64,000 nucleotides of DNA from Artemisia argyi (Eukaryota > Streptophyta > Magnoliopsida > Asterales > Asteraceae): positions 308,674,857-308,738,856 of the forward strand of contig CM060709.1 of NCBI GenBank assembly GCA_030686995.1. Direction: 5' to 3'. Both the position numbers and the translations under genes were made by a program. This document shows, in pieces, positions 22,201-34,223 of this stretch; position 1 is the first letter of the stretch, and each line of letters opens with the position of its first letter. The notes beneath the pieces are model-generated. The model ran no database searches, was not told the DNA's origin, and saw only the letters and a program-made list of their open reading frames with translations.

Positions 22201-23707
22201 TAGTCTTTGAAAAAGATCCAAACAGTCCCTGTAAAGGGGTGTTTGGCAATTAGTGTAGAGTATTGGTTAGAGAGATTCTCAGGTTAAATCTAGTTTCTAT
22301 AACTTGCACTAGGTTAATAACAATGGTTTAAGTCATCAACTATTGCTTCATTCAGAAAAAAAGGTCAACTTCACCTTTAAAGTTTACAACTGTTTCACTG
22401 TTTAGTCATTAGCTTGCTGAATCATCACATTAGGTGCATTTGTAGTAAACTTAGCTTAACTCAGTCTCTTTACAACTTATTATATCATTTTCAGTGGTAT
22501 GGAAGTAACCAAAGTTCATTTGAGTCAACACAATTCAAAAAAATGAAAAAGTCAAATGTGTGTGCTCTCAGAAAATCCAAATCTCCCACGAATTTTTATG
22601 ATTTTTCTGTTTAAGATGAGAGTTTGAAATTTCTTGGGTGTATTTTCTACCAGCTGAACTTGAGTGTCCTTGCTTTTTTATATTTTTGCAAATTTTTCAC
22701 TGGGCCCCACACACCTCCAAACACTACTGCAGGGGGCATCACCTCCCCTGCATCAGCAGCTACCCATCCACTGTCTCACCTTCTGTGGGTCCCACAGACC
22801 ACCACAGTGGGCCCCACAAGCCCCCTCTTGGTTCCTTCAACCCCCCTCCTACCATACTTCCCCCCTTGACCATTGGTTTGACCTGGGAACCTCTGGGACC
22901 CACCTGAATTTGCCACATAAGTTTGTCCAATTTTCAGTTTGGAAACAAGTTCCAAGTGCTTATTTTGTGACTTAATTGCTTATTTTGTGGTTTCATTTTG
23001 CTTTTTCTGGCTCAAACATGTTCCTTAAACTCATTTGAACCTAAATCAACAATAGTGGGTCCCAGTAGTGTAATCATCACAACTCTCTTATACCCATTCC
23101 TGTCCAATTTCACCCGATCACAAACCCGTTTTAATACCATCCACACCTCGTTGGGACATAACGACTCGGGGAAACACTATATTCTGCGGAGCATTGGTTT
23201 AAGCTGTTTGACTATTATAGTTGACCATTCACAAGTGGTTGACCAATAATTATCTGACGGTTTAGCACCAATCAGTAATTGACATGGAAAAGGACCTGAC
23301 ATGGAGAATCCATCTAATCCTAAGAATTCTCTGCCACAAGCTTTGAAACCTTGTTTCATAGCTCCCAAACACACATACACCCTTTTAAAAGTTCTTGTTG
23401 AACTCGCTGGATTTGGTTCTATCTGTACATCAATCCTAACAGTAGTGCCTGGATTTTGATTAACCAACTCTTGGGCATACTCTCTAAGCAGTGCATAATG
23501 TTTGGTAAAAACAGGTATACCTGATTGAATTTCACAAGCTTTATGGCATAGCAAATCAGACTTACTTACGGGAACATCTTCAATTACCTGATCATCGTCA
23601 TCAAACACTTCATCATCGTTTCGATTATAGTCCAAATCCTCTGAATCACTCCCGCCACTCTGTTCTTCTGTTTCATTATCTACCTCTACTACTTTCACAT
23701 TTCCCAT
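19209..23707 (-). pseudogene. MULE-B1 transposase, split by a solo LTR
   Basis: The exon pieces match the MULE-B2 transposase closely. The N-terminal part is 23707 to about 23281 (MGNVKVVEVDNETEEQSGG ... SMSGPFPC). After the LTR insertion it resumes at about 20415-20257 (LLTAVGIDANNGIYPVAYVV ... FISDRQK). Exon 2 spans about 20163-19914 and exon 3 about 19833 to 19209. The SWIM zinc finger CGCRMWELTGIPCKH is intact here, with Trp where MULE-B2 has a stop. The N-terminus jumps from an acidic region directly to TKHYALLREYAQELVNQNPG, so the usual zinc-binding DNA-binding domain is missing, as in MULE-B2. The LTR insertion disables the gene. Confidence 0.88.
20421..23274 (+). mobile_element. Solo LTR of a Ty3-type retrotransposon (2854 bp)
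   Basis: Starts TGATGAGTG and ends GGTTTAGCACCAATCA, flanked by 5-bp duplications GTAAT (20416-20420, 23275-23279). No internal region is present, so it is a solo LTR left by LTR-LTR recombination. It is related to the 3.77-kb LTRs at 51.6-62.0 kb. The ends match, both have the GAGTG...CACTC-type terminal hairpin, the repeated GGTCCCT-type units in U3, and a conserved block near the 3' end (GGGGAAACACTATATTC). A TATA box is at 21551-21558. ORFs inside (for example 20875-21309) are proline-rich LTR sequence, not genes. Confidence 0.88.
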
Positions 23708-23753
23708 CTGACCACCTACAATTGTAAGTCCATAACATTAACAACAAATACAC

Positions 23754-23755
<2 letters not shown>

Positions 23756-23794
<39 letters not shown>
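23756..23794. repeat. Poly-A tract
   Basis: About 38 A residues inside MULE-B1 upstream of its transposase start. MULE-B2 has the matching poly-T at about 35388-35432. Confidence 0.95.
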
Positions 23795-23796
<2 letters not shown>

Positions 23797-23992
23797 AGAG
23801 AAATTAAAGAGGAAAATGCACTGTGTCTTACCGTATCGTTCAAAGGCACGAACGATCGATGTAATCTAACCGGAACTATACGGATCAATACGTATCGTTC
23901 AAAGGCAGTGAATAGGAAAATGCACTGGTAAAGATTTGGCGGCAATAATTAGGGTTGTATCTGAAGTTAAAGGGGTATATTTGTCATTTCAT

Positions 23993-24150
23993 GCGATTAT
24001 ACCCTTAACTAACGGAAGTTAGCCAAAAAGGCCTCTCGGTGGCGATTTTGCGAAAATGTGGAACATGGGTGTCTTTTTTGCGCTTCTTTTTGTCTCGGTC
24101 CCGTTTTTGCTAATTTGTGAAACGTTAAAGACCATTTTTGCAATTTACCC
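23993..24150 (-). repeat. Right terminal inverted repeat of MULE-B1
   Basis: 158 bp, partner of 17811-17980. It lies upstream of the transposase gene, so it probably carries or adjoins its promoter. Confidence 0.9.
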
Positions 24151-24159
24151 AGAAATATA

Positions 24160-25885
24160 TTATGTTTTTCAACCTAAAAATAATAATATTAAATTTCGTT
24201 CGTTAAAATATTGGCATAATTGTTCATTAAAATGTTGGCATGAAACCAAATTGATATCTTTCAGGAAAATGGACAAATGGTGTTTTAAAATATAGATAAA
24301 TCGTTGGTGTAACTTTTTTGATATTTTGGTGGCCTTTGAATGCGTAAAGTTCAACCTTTTGATTATCGTAGATATTATTCAACATTTAGACTTTCATAAA
24401 AAATCTGCTTTAAAATTCACTAAGTTTCCGTAACAAAATTCCAAAGACAGTAAACCTGGTTATGACATAAATTACCAAACAATCAATTTTAAAAAGTTTA
24501 ACAACTTTATAGTGACTTTAACTCTATATATTTTAAATTTTAATGTAAAACTGTGTAATTTTCTCAAAATTTAAAGTCCAAAAACAACTCTTGATGACGT
24601 ACCCTCTAAGCAGTTCGAAGGTCTTCCATTCGAACTTTCTCGAACACTATACTTTGAAAGACTAGGTCAAACCTAGTCTCTATAGGCGTCAAACCATTTG
24701 CGAACAATGATTACCAATCTGGGAATTCGCCAGTCGAAGCCTTACATCTCGAAGGATGTGTCATCCGAAGACCATAAGACGGGGGAACACTTTGACTTGG
24801 TCTTACCCGCGTCCTACACTCATCCTCAACTTTCACGACAAGGAAGAGAACGTGGGTTATTAAGCCTAGCGGTTACCTAAAATCATGGGACACCCCATGA
24901 TCTCTGAAATTCAATTCGTGCATAAATTTGCCAAACCCTGTTTTCTTCCTCCTATAAATAGTTTGGCCGGTCATTTGGTTAAGTTATGCTCTCAAACACT
25001 CTCACATTTTACCAAATACATTCAAACCATCATATCACATACTTATTCGCACACCGGAGGTGGTTCGCAGGGTCCAAACTTTACGCATTACTTAACGTAG
25101 TGTCTTTGTTTGTCTTATTTCAAGTTACGAGCAACTTGGCTAACTCATTAAACATCTCCTTAATCCGTCGATCACTATCGCAAGACCTGGTAGTGTAAAA
25201 TATTGTACAATTAACTCTTAACAATTTCATATCATGAATATGATATTCTTTGGCATGTATATCGACTTTAAGATCACAAGGATAGTTGGTCGATAAAAAA
25301 GTAGATTATAAGGTTGGACCGCGTAATGGTAACATGTCTTACGTGTGAGAAACTCTTGCTCGCGCACCGCCCCATTACATCCTTCTCTAACTCACTTGTG
25401 GTAAGGCGGATTTTCCACTACGGTGATGCCTGAGCTAAAAAGGAAATGAGTGTGTGTATGTTCATGAGTGTTGTGTGTTTTTTCTATAATCAAATAAATA
25501 TCAATATAAGTAACTAGTGAATGAGTGTTACGGATGTCTATAATATAAATTATTAAGAAGAAAAGAAGACAATGTAATGCTAAAATCTTAGTGAATGATG
25601 ATTGATGAGGTTTTGATATGTAACATTACAGATAGTCCAAAAATATTTTTGTATTTTTTTGAACAGCAATGGAGATTATATAACAGAAATAAAACTAGCT
25701 AAGGTGCTAGAAATTACAAAGGTGATTGCAGTCAATCGTTTCAGTTATTACAAAGTTTACTTCTAAATTTAAGCAAAAAAAATAAAACAAGACAAATAAA
25801 ATAAAAAATATCACATTTCCTCATAAATTGAGAGTTGAATATGATATTTCATTATAGCCATGTTACATTTTTTTGTAGTCTCATT
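24160..25885. other. Non-coding region, possibly with an LTR-like block
   Basis: No protein is recognised. From about 24590 to 25200 there is a promoter-like block with several TTCGAAGG/CCATTCGAA motifs, a TATAAATAG at about 24954 and an end reminiscent of retrotransposon LTR leaders. I could not find paired ends or a target duplication, so this is only a suggestion. Confidence 0.3.
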
Positions 25886-25893
25886 CTCTGTGC

Positions 25894-26221
25894 TAGGGAT
25901 GAGCATTTCGAACCGAATCCTGGAACCGAACCGGAGTCGTACCGGTACCCTACCAAAACGGTACCGATCCCGATATACGGTACGGTACCGGTACTACGAA
26001 ATAAGGAGGAAAAAAATTCGGGACCACTAATTCGGTACGGGACTGGTACCAAATCGGGAAATTCCCGAAAAAAAACGAGAAAATCCCGATTTCCCGGTAC
26101 CGGTACCGGTACCCGAATCCTGTTCGGTACGGTACCGGTACCCTAATTTATGCTCGGGAAAAAATCAGTACCACTAATTCGGTACGGGATCGGTACGATA
26201 CCGGTACCGTGCTCATCCCTA
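25894..26221. mobile_element. hAT-type MITE rich in GGTACCGGTACC palindromes (328 bp)
   Basis: Starts TAGGGATGAGCA and ends TGCTCATCCCTA, flanked by a perfect 8-bp duplication CTCTGTGC (25886-25893, 26222-26229). The interior repeats CGGTACCGGTACC-type palindromes and has no coding capacity. Confidence 0.92.
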
Positions 26222-26448
26222 CTCTGTGCCATGGGTTTGATTGTTAAACTCAACAAAACTAATTTTCTCAACAAAACTTTATACTTCGTTATACCAAGCA
26301 TGCATCCATAATATTTTGGGGCAAAAGTTTCATCTGCTACACATAAGTTAGTTAAGAATTTTGATACAATCTTAAAAGTTAAGGCAACCCATGATTATAT
26401 ATGTTTTTATTAGAACTAAGTCAAGTAACCATTGATTTATTTAGTTTA

Positions 26449-26480
26449 CTAGCCTAAGGCCCGGCCGTTGGCCGGCTAGC
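26449..26480 (-). terminator. Helitron 3'-terminal hairpin and CTAG end
   Basis: A GC-rich stem-loop sits in AT-rich surroundings, with CTAG about six bases after the stem and T next. It is placed as the 3' end of the element, where rolling-circle transposition terminates. Confidence 0.65.
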
Positions 26481-28108
26481 TTAAATAATTTTTTTTATCA
26501 AACTTAACAAATTATTGTAATCATAATGTTGAAATCATGATGTTGTAGAATAAAAAATGATATAAAATATATAACCTTTAATGTAATGCTTAAATGATAA
26601 GATGCTATAACCAAATTTTAAAAAGAAAATCAAAGACGATTTAGGACTTCTTTGAACACAACGTTTGTTGTGTGATTACAGTGGTTCCCATCACTGTCAC
26701 AACACAATATCCCTGCATCAATAACCAAAAAGATTAGTCTTCCGATAAAAGCCTCACCGTGCTTTATTACATGTATAAAGTGAAGTAAAAACAAAGTCCT
26801 GTAACAACCGTTGAATATATTTATGTTTCTAAATGGACTTAGTTGCAAGAACCGTTTCCCCACATAAAACTCCATTATGAGGTAGAGACATTATTCATCT
26901 TGAAATGAATAATAAAGTTTAACAATGCAGTTGCTATACTATCAAATCTATCAAATAGTGAAGCATATAATAACTTAATGCGTTTACGTCTATGGGGTCA
27001 AATCAGATTGTAGTCTCGAACGAACAGGGGAAATATCTAACCAAACTTCAAATGCATAATATATAAAGCCACAACCAAAGAGAGTTTAGATTGTACTTCC
27101 CCAGGTATTCAATAATGCCCAGACTACTCTGTAACTGTTTCTCTAGTTTTCTTTAACAACCTCTTTAGCATTTTAACTATACTTGCCAAACACTCCCTTA
27201 TTATAGTTTTATAATCATCTTCCTAAATTATGAGCCTACGAAGAAAAAAAAAAGACTAAAACAAACCTGATTTAGCAACATTATAATATACCGATATCAT
27301 AATAGGGGGATATTAGAATAAAGATATTGATTTAATATACTTAATAAAAGTGGAAGTGTATAATGTTCACATACCTGATCACCATCACCTACATCAACAT
27401 AAGGAAACGACACACCTCAATACACTACAAAGCGACTTAGCACATGATACTTTCCAATACCGTACCCCGGATACTTCTCGCTCAGCTTTTGGAGAGAGCT
27501 GGAGGGTAAGTCACAATAGACACGTACATGCATTGGCAACCTTTAGTGAATGTGTAAACTCCCATAACCATACTCCCTGAACTATACTCCTTGAATCATA
27601 CCCCTGAACCGTAACCCCTGCTAAAAACCAATAAGCTGATAACATAAGACGGTAACCATAACCATTGATAAAATCTAATAAGCTGATAAGATAAGATGGT
27701 CACCCAATTCGTTTTGTAGCCAATTTATAGAGTTAAATCATTAACCCAAAGCTTTAAAAATTGGATCAATCTAGACATTTCGAATGCTTATATCTCTGAC
27801 CCAAAGTTTATGAGCTTGAATCTTTTTGACATGCTGGTCTTTTTCAGTTTTAAAGTATCCATTTGCGTTGAACTTTGGGTTGATGATTCATGGGATATTG
27901 ATTCATTACGCATTTCCACTACATAATCTAAACATTAACATATAGATTAACAAATATTGATCCATTACCCAATTCAGATACTTATGTAACAATTTTTTAA
28001 CCATCAATAAACTTTGCATCATGTATATTATAACTTTTTGTGTTAAACATACTCTTTAAGCTTGCTCTATGATTATGACACACATTTGACCGACTATCAT
28101 GAATCAAT
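26481..28108. other. Helitron interior without recognised gene content
   Basis: AT-rich. ORFs at 26630-26875 (-) and 27350-27580 (+) have no recognisable motif. A short near-duplicate phrase around AATAAGCTGATAA occurs twice (27630, 27685). Confidence 0.4.
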
Positions 28109-28297
28109 TTAAGAAACGCGAACCTCCATTTGTTCGTCGTCTATGCTATTTGTGAAATTGTCAGCTTCGAGTACTTCAAGCGCTTCTTGCTTCTTGGCAG
28201 GGGATGTGCTGAAAACAGTTACTTCTACACCAAAAGCCTTGTCCAACGTCAACACTGATATTCTGTTGCTATTGACCTTCTTCCTCTTCTTCAACAT
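28109..28297 (-). pseudogene. Captured fragment of a cinnamyl/mannitol alcohol dehydrogenase
   Basis: The minus-strand frame contains [29 protein letters not shown] and then DDEQME. This matches the NADP-binding Rossmann part of plant CAD/ELI3-type zinc alcohol dehydrogenases, which have KAFG.KVTV.STSP.KK.EA...LGAD.F at this place. The flanking catalytic and zinc domains are absent, so only about 45 residues are preserved. It sits inside the Helitron, on the element's own strand, and is best read as captured exon sequence. Confidence 0.65.
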
Positions 28298-28493
28298 TTA
28301 GTAGAAACTGGCGTCAATAGCGTCGAAAGATCAGGAAATCTAAGAATGTTGCATACATAAGATAAACATATTAGTGCCACTAATTTTTACATCTGAGGTC
28401 TATAAATCCACGCAAAAACTAATACCAATAGATCACTTAACTTTTAAAACTCTATCAAAAACTTACTTGCAAAAATTCAGGTCTTAATTGAAG

Positions 28494-29830
28494 TCAGATT
28501 CCAGAGGTTGTGATTGCTGATCGTACGACTATTTTTTCATGAGAACAACCTCCCCATGCTTCCATTATCCGCACTTTCAAGCCTTCACCTGATGCGTATA
28601 AAAGTTAAACCATATGACTTGTAATATGTTTACTGGTATGCAGAAATGTGCCTGTATCACAACATTCTTACCTTTCTTGCACATTTGATTCAAGTATAAA
28701 GAGCACAGTTTTGAGCCAATAAATCCAATAAAGAACCCTGAAATATGTAAACACAAAGTGTAAGCTTACACTATTGATAACATAATTTGGGTGAAAACCA
28801 TGTCATAATTGATCTTACCAAGTGCACAAAGCTTCCTAAATGAAACAATATGACCATATTCGGATCCAAGAAGTAGCAATGGTGCCACCTGAAAGCATAC
28901 ACCGTGGGTCTTAAAGCATTGCATAGTGTAAACTGAAGTTAACTAATTTTAGCAGGATCATGGATTTACTTTAAGGGTCATGGATGGTTGGCCTGAAAAT
29001 AGCTCTAGATCTTTTGAGATAGCAAAATTTACTGCGGGAAGTAAAACTCTAGCCGCTGTTAGAATGTTACAGATTGCATAACCAATAATTAATGAATACT
29101 CAGCCTGCAAATCTCTTTAAACTTAGTATAGTACAATCTTGATATGCAATTCCAAACACCCTCAAAACATGCACCAATCAATCACAAACACTCCAGTCTG
29201 AATTTTTTGACCCTAAACATACTTAAATCGCTTTTGGAACTAATGCTAAGAACATACTTAAATAAAATGAAAATCCCCATACATGATCACAAATTAACCC
29301 ATTAAATAGGTGAGTAATACTACTTTCCAAACTCAAAATAACTAAATGATCCTCCTAATCAAGCATATGAATCCACTAAGTCCATGACACTGAAAGCCTA
29401 CCTAATCCATTACTATCCACAATCATAAAAAATGGGTCCATGTTATCCCATACCAATCTAATCTAATAAATAAATATGAAAGAATGACTTACAGTTTGAT
29501 ACATGTAGCTATCAAGTTCATCCACGAAACCATTAGCAGGCAATAATTTGGCTAATGCAACAACCTGAATTACAACCGACTCAAATTCAAATAATTCCAT
29601 ATATTAGCATAAACATTTATAGTACATAAGTAACTGCTTCACTCGTACCTCATATAACAACAACCAATTCAGCTCCATTTGTCTTGCCAAACATGTTAAT
29701 CAAGCACAAATTCATCCATTCCTTGCTTATGATTAGCAAACCTGACTTCAGCGGCAATGTTCAGCTGAATAGCAACAATTGTCCCTAATTTACTACTGGA
29801 TATTATCTTTGCCTCAATGTTATTTACCCC
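28494..29830 (-). pseudogene. Captured multi-exon fragment of a plant membrane protein
   Basis: Five consecutive exons with GT-AG junctions and matching phases can be read on the minus strand: 29493-29564 (VVALAKLLPANGFVDELDSY...), 28970-29104 (AEYSLIIGYAICNILTAARV...), 28819-28888 (VAPLLLLGSEYGHIVSFRKL...), 28672-28737 (GFFIGFIGSKLCSLYL...) and 28494-28588 (EGLKVRIMEAWGGCSHEK...). An upstream exon ends at 29649. The product has several hydrophobic segments. Near the end a one-base shift puts a stop in frame, while the other frame continues WNLTSIKT. The N-terminal part is missing or scrambled. I do not recognise the family with certainty; it resembles an uncharacterised plant multi-span membrane protein. 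Retained introns mean the fragment was copied as genomic DNA, as expected for Helitron capture. Confidence 0.6.
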
Positions 29831-31729
29831 ATTCTAACTATTTGTAACCTTGTACCGTTACAAAGACCAACTCTTTGGTCTACGTTGCACAAACACATTA
29901 TCGGAGCACCAAATGTGACTAAAAGAATTCTAACATATAATGAGAAAATATTAAAACATAAAGCAAGTGTTAACCATGAATATATAAATGACCAGTTATG
30001 TGGATAAGAACCTCCAAAAGGTTCACTTTTAAGTCTTATTATGAAACATAAAAATGTAGTACAAAGATGATTTAAATATAAAATCCATAAATGACATAAT
30101 GTTGAAAGATAAATAGTTAAGGTAATATATGTCATTTGTAAATAATCCAGTATGAATCTAAATAACCTTGAGTGTATTGTTTAAAATACAATTATGCCTT
30201 GCAGGACATGGTATCTATTAGAAAATGTCTTTGTGATCCTCTCAGTATTAGTTACAACATAGAGGTTGTGCATATAAATAATTGCATCATAAATTAATCG
30301 CCATTACTATTAGTTGAACCATGTCTGAAATCAAGACATCCACAATATAGAAATCATGTAACAGCTGATGGTCGGATATATAATTCTAACAAAATACCTA
30401 TATCACCTAATGGTGATACTTTCGACCCATAATATTATAAATGGGCCAATTTGTGTTGTTTTTTTTACCATGATTTATTGGACTCGTTAGTCCGTTACCC
30501 GCCGAGTCTAACCTTCTCATCTTTCCAATCTAATTAGGCCCATAAAATTAAGGTGATAAATGGTCAAACCACAAAAGCAATAGCAAAATCTTGGTAAGAC
30601 ATGAATGTCACACCTCCAAAAGTTGTAGATAGCGATTATGGTTTGCTTTTGATGACTTTCAGCACTCGACTTGGGTTCACGTCAATGCAAGCTTGTGCTT
30701 TTAGATTCCAAGTATTGGAACATGTCATTCCCCACACAAAGCAAGATGAGGTATAATGATGCAAAGGAAGCCTAAAATGACGCAGCCAAGGCCTAAAGAA
30801 CCTGAGTTTAAAACAAATGAGAGTGTTTGTTTTGGTTATTATCAAGAGTAAAAGTTAAAGTTCAAGAAGTGAAACATGAATGTATATTTTGATTTGGTTA
30901 TTACTTAGTTTGTTGGACACTCGGACCCAAAGAGGTTACAATTTCCCACAACAATTTCCAGAGTGACTTCATTCTAACAAAAGCAATTACATAAATGAGA
31001 ATCAAAGATAAGCATATGAAAGAAGAAAAATCTATGCTACTAATGAAGTAGTGGATAGTAGTGGCCGGATAATTATCTAATTTCTCTTCCTCAAATCATG
31101 AAAAGATTACTTAATAGACAACATGTTTTTCTAAGTGATATAAATTCCCAAACACGAAATAAACAACCTTACTAAAAGAAGGAAGCATGTATACCCTTTG
31201 ACTATATGATCAAAGCAAAGAGACGCTTCATAAATTAGCATTACCTAAATAGTTGTTCTAAACATTACTAATGATAAGCAACATAAAAAGATTACCCAAA
31301 CCGAAAATCAGACTTTTATATATAAATTCTACATTTTGACCAAACGCGTGCATTGGATGTATAATATTAGTATGTGATAGATTCATACCCAAATTTATTA
31401 TACAAACCAAATAACAACTATCAAAATAATAAAAACATCAGAGGGCGATAATATGGAAAACGCGTGAATGATTATGCATAGTGTGCCTACCTCTGTTAGT
31501 CGATCAAAGCAAACTCCTTACTTGAGAATAGACTTGCAATCCTTGATTTTGTCTTGAAGTTTCTGAATTGCACGTTTAGTGTTTAGTTAAGACTTCAGAA
31601 AGTCCTCATTAGGCTTCTTCCTATATGATCTGGTTTCAATAAAATTCATCTTCATTAGTACTCTTACTGATTACATTGTAAAATTTGAAAGAATGATAAT
31701 ACCTTTAGTTGTCTAATTCCTCTTGAACT
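29831..31729. other. Helitron interior, no gene recognised
   Basis: AT-rich with short ORFs only (for example 30636-30845 minus, no motif). It may contain further decayed intron or captured sequence. Confidence 0.4.
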
Positions 31730-31935
31730 ACCTCCGTCTTGCGATGAATGCTATATTGTTCATTTTCTAATGAAGAAAGCAATGACTTAATGAAATTCAA
31801 CTCTTTATCAGCGTTAGAAACTTCCCACTTGATGTTTCAAGGTTTACTAACAGTTGTCTTTCTTCTTCAGTAGTCTCCAGATTTTGGTATTTTATAACGC
31901 ATTTGGCACGGCCTGCAACATCTTTCAACTGAAAG
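31730..31935 (-). pseudogene. Captured coiled-coil-coding fragment
   Basis: The minus-strand frames read QLKDVAGRAKCVIKYQNLETTEEERQ and, one frame away, NADKELNFIKSLLSSLENEQ and HRKTEVVQEELDN. These are charged, heptad-like sequences typical of a coiled coil. A CAG acceptor-like site precedes the segment. It is too short and shifted to name a family. It is probably another captured exon of the Helitron. Confidence 0.4.
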
Positions 31936-32549
31936 TCAAATGCGTTTTATATGGCGTGTAACCTTTTAGAGTTAATTATTGTACATGTAAAATGGTAACA
32001 TCAATATACCGTTATTGGTGAAACATTTTCGAGCTGTCTAAACCGTAACACAGGTCTCTATCTATCTGCAATATATTAGAAAAATGATGAAATTCTCAAA
32101 AGTAATTTATTTTTATATATAATTGGAACAAACACAATCGAATACTTATTACATGAACCTATCAACTGAAAACTGTTAAGATTGGTACATGTAAGCTTTT
32201 ATCATTCTTAATCTATAAGAGAATGCTATATCTTTTAGAGAACGCTATATCTTATTTGTACATACTTTGAAAAGGGAAATAAGGAAACAATAATAAACAA
32301 TTATACCCTTTTAAGCATCCCTTGCTACAACTTACTGAAATACATCCATATTAAGCATCCACTGTCTCAACTCTGAAGCTTGCTTGCTGCAAGTATGCTT
32401 TTTAATTACTCTTCTCATGCTAAAAGCTACAATAAAAGGACAATTAATGTGTTAGAGAACTTCTTTACCCAATTTTTTTTAAATGCATGTGTTAATTGAT
32501 GTATGTCCTAATCAATCTTATTACATGTACTTAAAGAAAAAAGAAATGA

Positions 32550-33000
32550 TCTTAGTACCAATCACGGGAAGTGGTCCTGCTTGGATGACATGGTTGACAA
32601 CTTCAGCACTTTTATACACGTGAGTGGGACAGTCATTCAAAATCATAACACCAAATTTAAATTTACAAACTCAGCAAAGAACATAATGATACCACAAACT
32701 CAATGTAGAAACTTCACCTGTGCATATGCATTTACTTTGGTATAACCCCGAACACTAACAATCATCCAACTACCAGCTAAAGGGTCCCGAAACACATGTA
32801 AAAAACCCATGTTCAAGGCCCTTGGAACAACATCACAACCAAAATTTATATCCAGCCTTGGAACAAAATACATAGCACTTTCACGCAAGCTGAGTTCCTT
32901 ATTGCTATGTAATCCAAGGACATAAGCTTCAAACGTATAGTATTTTTGTACCCTTAACCGAGCAATCAGCACTTTTATTACTTCTTGTACGAATTCGATA
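32550..33000 (-). pseudogene. Captured two-exon fragment of an unrecognised gene
   Basis: The minus-strand frame from about 32995 to 32717 reads IEFVQEVIKVLIARLRVQKYY and then VPRLDINFGCDVVPRALNMG, ending at a GT donor-like site after VNAYAQ. A second open segment at about 32645-32560 reads LNDCPTHVYKSAEVVNHVIQ and ends at GGTAC. The sequence looks like genuine conserved protein rather than chance ORF, but I cannot name the family. It lies on the same strand as the other captured fragments. Confidence 0.45.
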
Positions 33001-34100
33001 ATTTAGTTCCTGCCAAATTCTTTTCACATGTTAAAAAATGAAGCAATTGATACAGTCACCTACATTATGTCTCGATCGAGACTAAAATGCAAAATCACAT
33101 AATTGAAAGAGTTTACTCTTTTTTCAGTATACTATAAGAATACGTCAAGTATTAACAGTCGCACATGAAAAATTCTATAAAAATGATATTCAAAATTCAA
33201 AAATTTAAGCATTTCATCAAACACTTTGTATACCCTAAGTAATTGGCTATAATCAAATAAGCTTTTTTTTCAACAATGCAATTAAATCAAACAATAAAAT
33301 CTAAACTAAAGCATAAAATCATTATATACAAAATATCAAACATATCAAAATCCAATGTCAAGAGACAAAAACAAATACGTTTTTTAAAAATGAAAAAAAT
33401 GATATTGAGAGAATCAACCACTAAAAAATCGAAAACTAACCTGATCGAAATATGTTTTAATACAAATTCGAAAAATTAACCAATGAATTTCGCATTTCAA
33501 TGGATGATAATATAAAGACTTGATGAGGGGTTTGATCAAAACTGTTTCTTTTTTATTGTAAACATTGAATCTGTCTTTTTTTTTTTAAATAACATATTGA
33601 TAGTGATTCCACAATTTTTAGGGTATGAATTGATGTGAAAATAATTTGATTTAGGGTAAAATGTTTGTGATTTCAATCAAGTAAAAACTTTGGATTACTT
33701 ACCATTTGAATTAATCATGAACGTCTTGAATCCTGGCAAAATTATAAGAAGAAATTATTGATTGATTAAAATTTATAATAATATACGACTTAAGCATAAA
33801 AAAACATACCTGACTGCAATTTGATATTTCGGTTTATGATAATATAAATAGTTATTCATTGATTCAATAATCATGTTAATATTATACATTTGATTGAAAA
33901 TGAATTGAATACCGATCGATTGATCCAATTTTTTTTAGGGTAAACGGAATTTTTAGGTAATCAATTGATGGGGTTATATTGATTTAGCGTATTATGTGTT
34001 TGAATGTGAACGGATTGGATTTGGGGGAAATTTTTTTATCAAGCTTTGATCTAACACAAACTGAATTGGGGGAATTTTTGTGTTGGTATTAATGAGGTGC
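33001..34100. other. 5' part of the Helitron, non-coding
   Basis: Very AT-rich. The only ORF (33276-33479) is lysine/asparagine-rich and looks accidental. Confidence 0.4.
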
Positions 34101-34223
34101 TAAAGTTTAGGGAGAAAATTGCTTCTGGACCGTTGATGAGAGTATAGTTTCCAGGTGTCGAATTTTAAAGATTTTTGGGGGAAAACTTGCCTTAACCCAA
34201 CCTTGTTTTATATAGGTGGGAGA

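Larger units (their letters stand above)
17811..24150 (-). mobile_element. MULE-B1: Mutator-like element with two convergent genes, interrupted by a solo LTR
   Basis: Both ends carry long inverted repeats beginning GGGTAAATTGCAAAAATGG (left 17811-17980, right 23993-24150). Perfect 9-bp duplications AGAAATATA lie outside (17802-17810 and 24151-24159), exactly the Mutator pattern. Inside are a transposase gene on the minus strand (23707 to 19209) and a convergent small gene on the plus strand (18211-18627). A 2854-bp solo LTR splits the transposase. Without it the element is about 3.5 kb. A related element in opposite orientation, MULE-B2, lies at 35013-39716. Confidence 0.92.
26449..34223 (-). 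mobile_element. Probable non-autonomous Helitron with captured gene fragments (7.8 kb)
   Basis: On the minus strand the 5' end reads TCTCCCACCTATATAAAAC at 34223, preceded by A. Next come a CGACACCTGG motif and a CAACGGTCC motif within about 100 bp, a pattern I recall from plant Helitron 5' ends. The 3' end is a strong GC hairpin (GCCGGCC...GGCCGGGC, about 26458-26474) then CTAG at 26452-26449, followed by T. This A|TC...CTAG|T architecture without target duplication is that of Helitrons. No Rep/helicase was seen. Inside are fragments of at least two unrelated genes, all on the element's own strand. Confidence 0.65.

Noticed and set aside
24590..25450. A complete LTR
   Set aside because: Promoter-like features are present, but no TG/CA ends with a target duplication or second LTR could be found. 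It is kept only as a low-confidence note.
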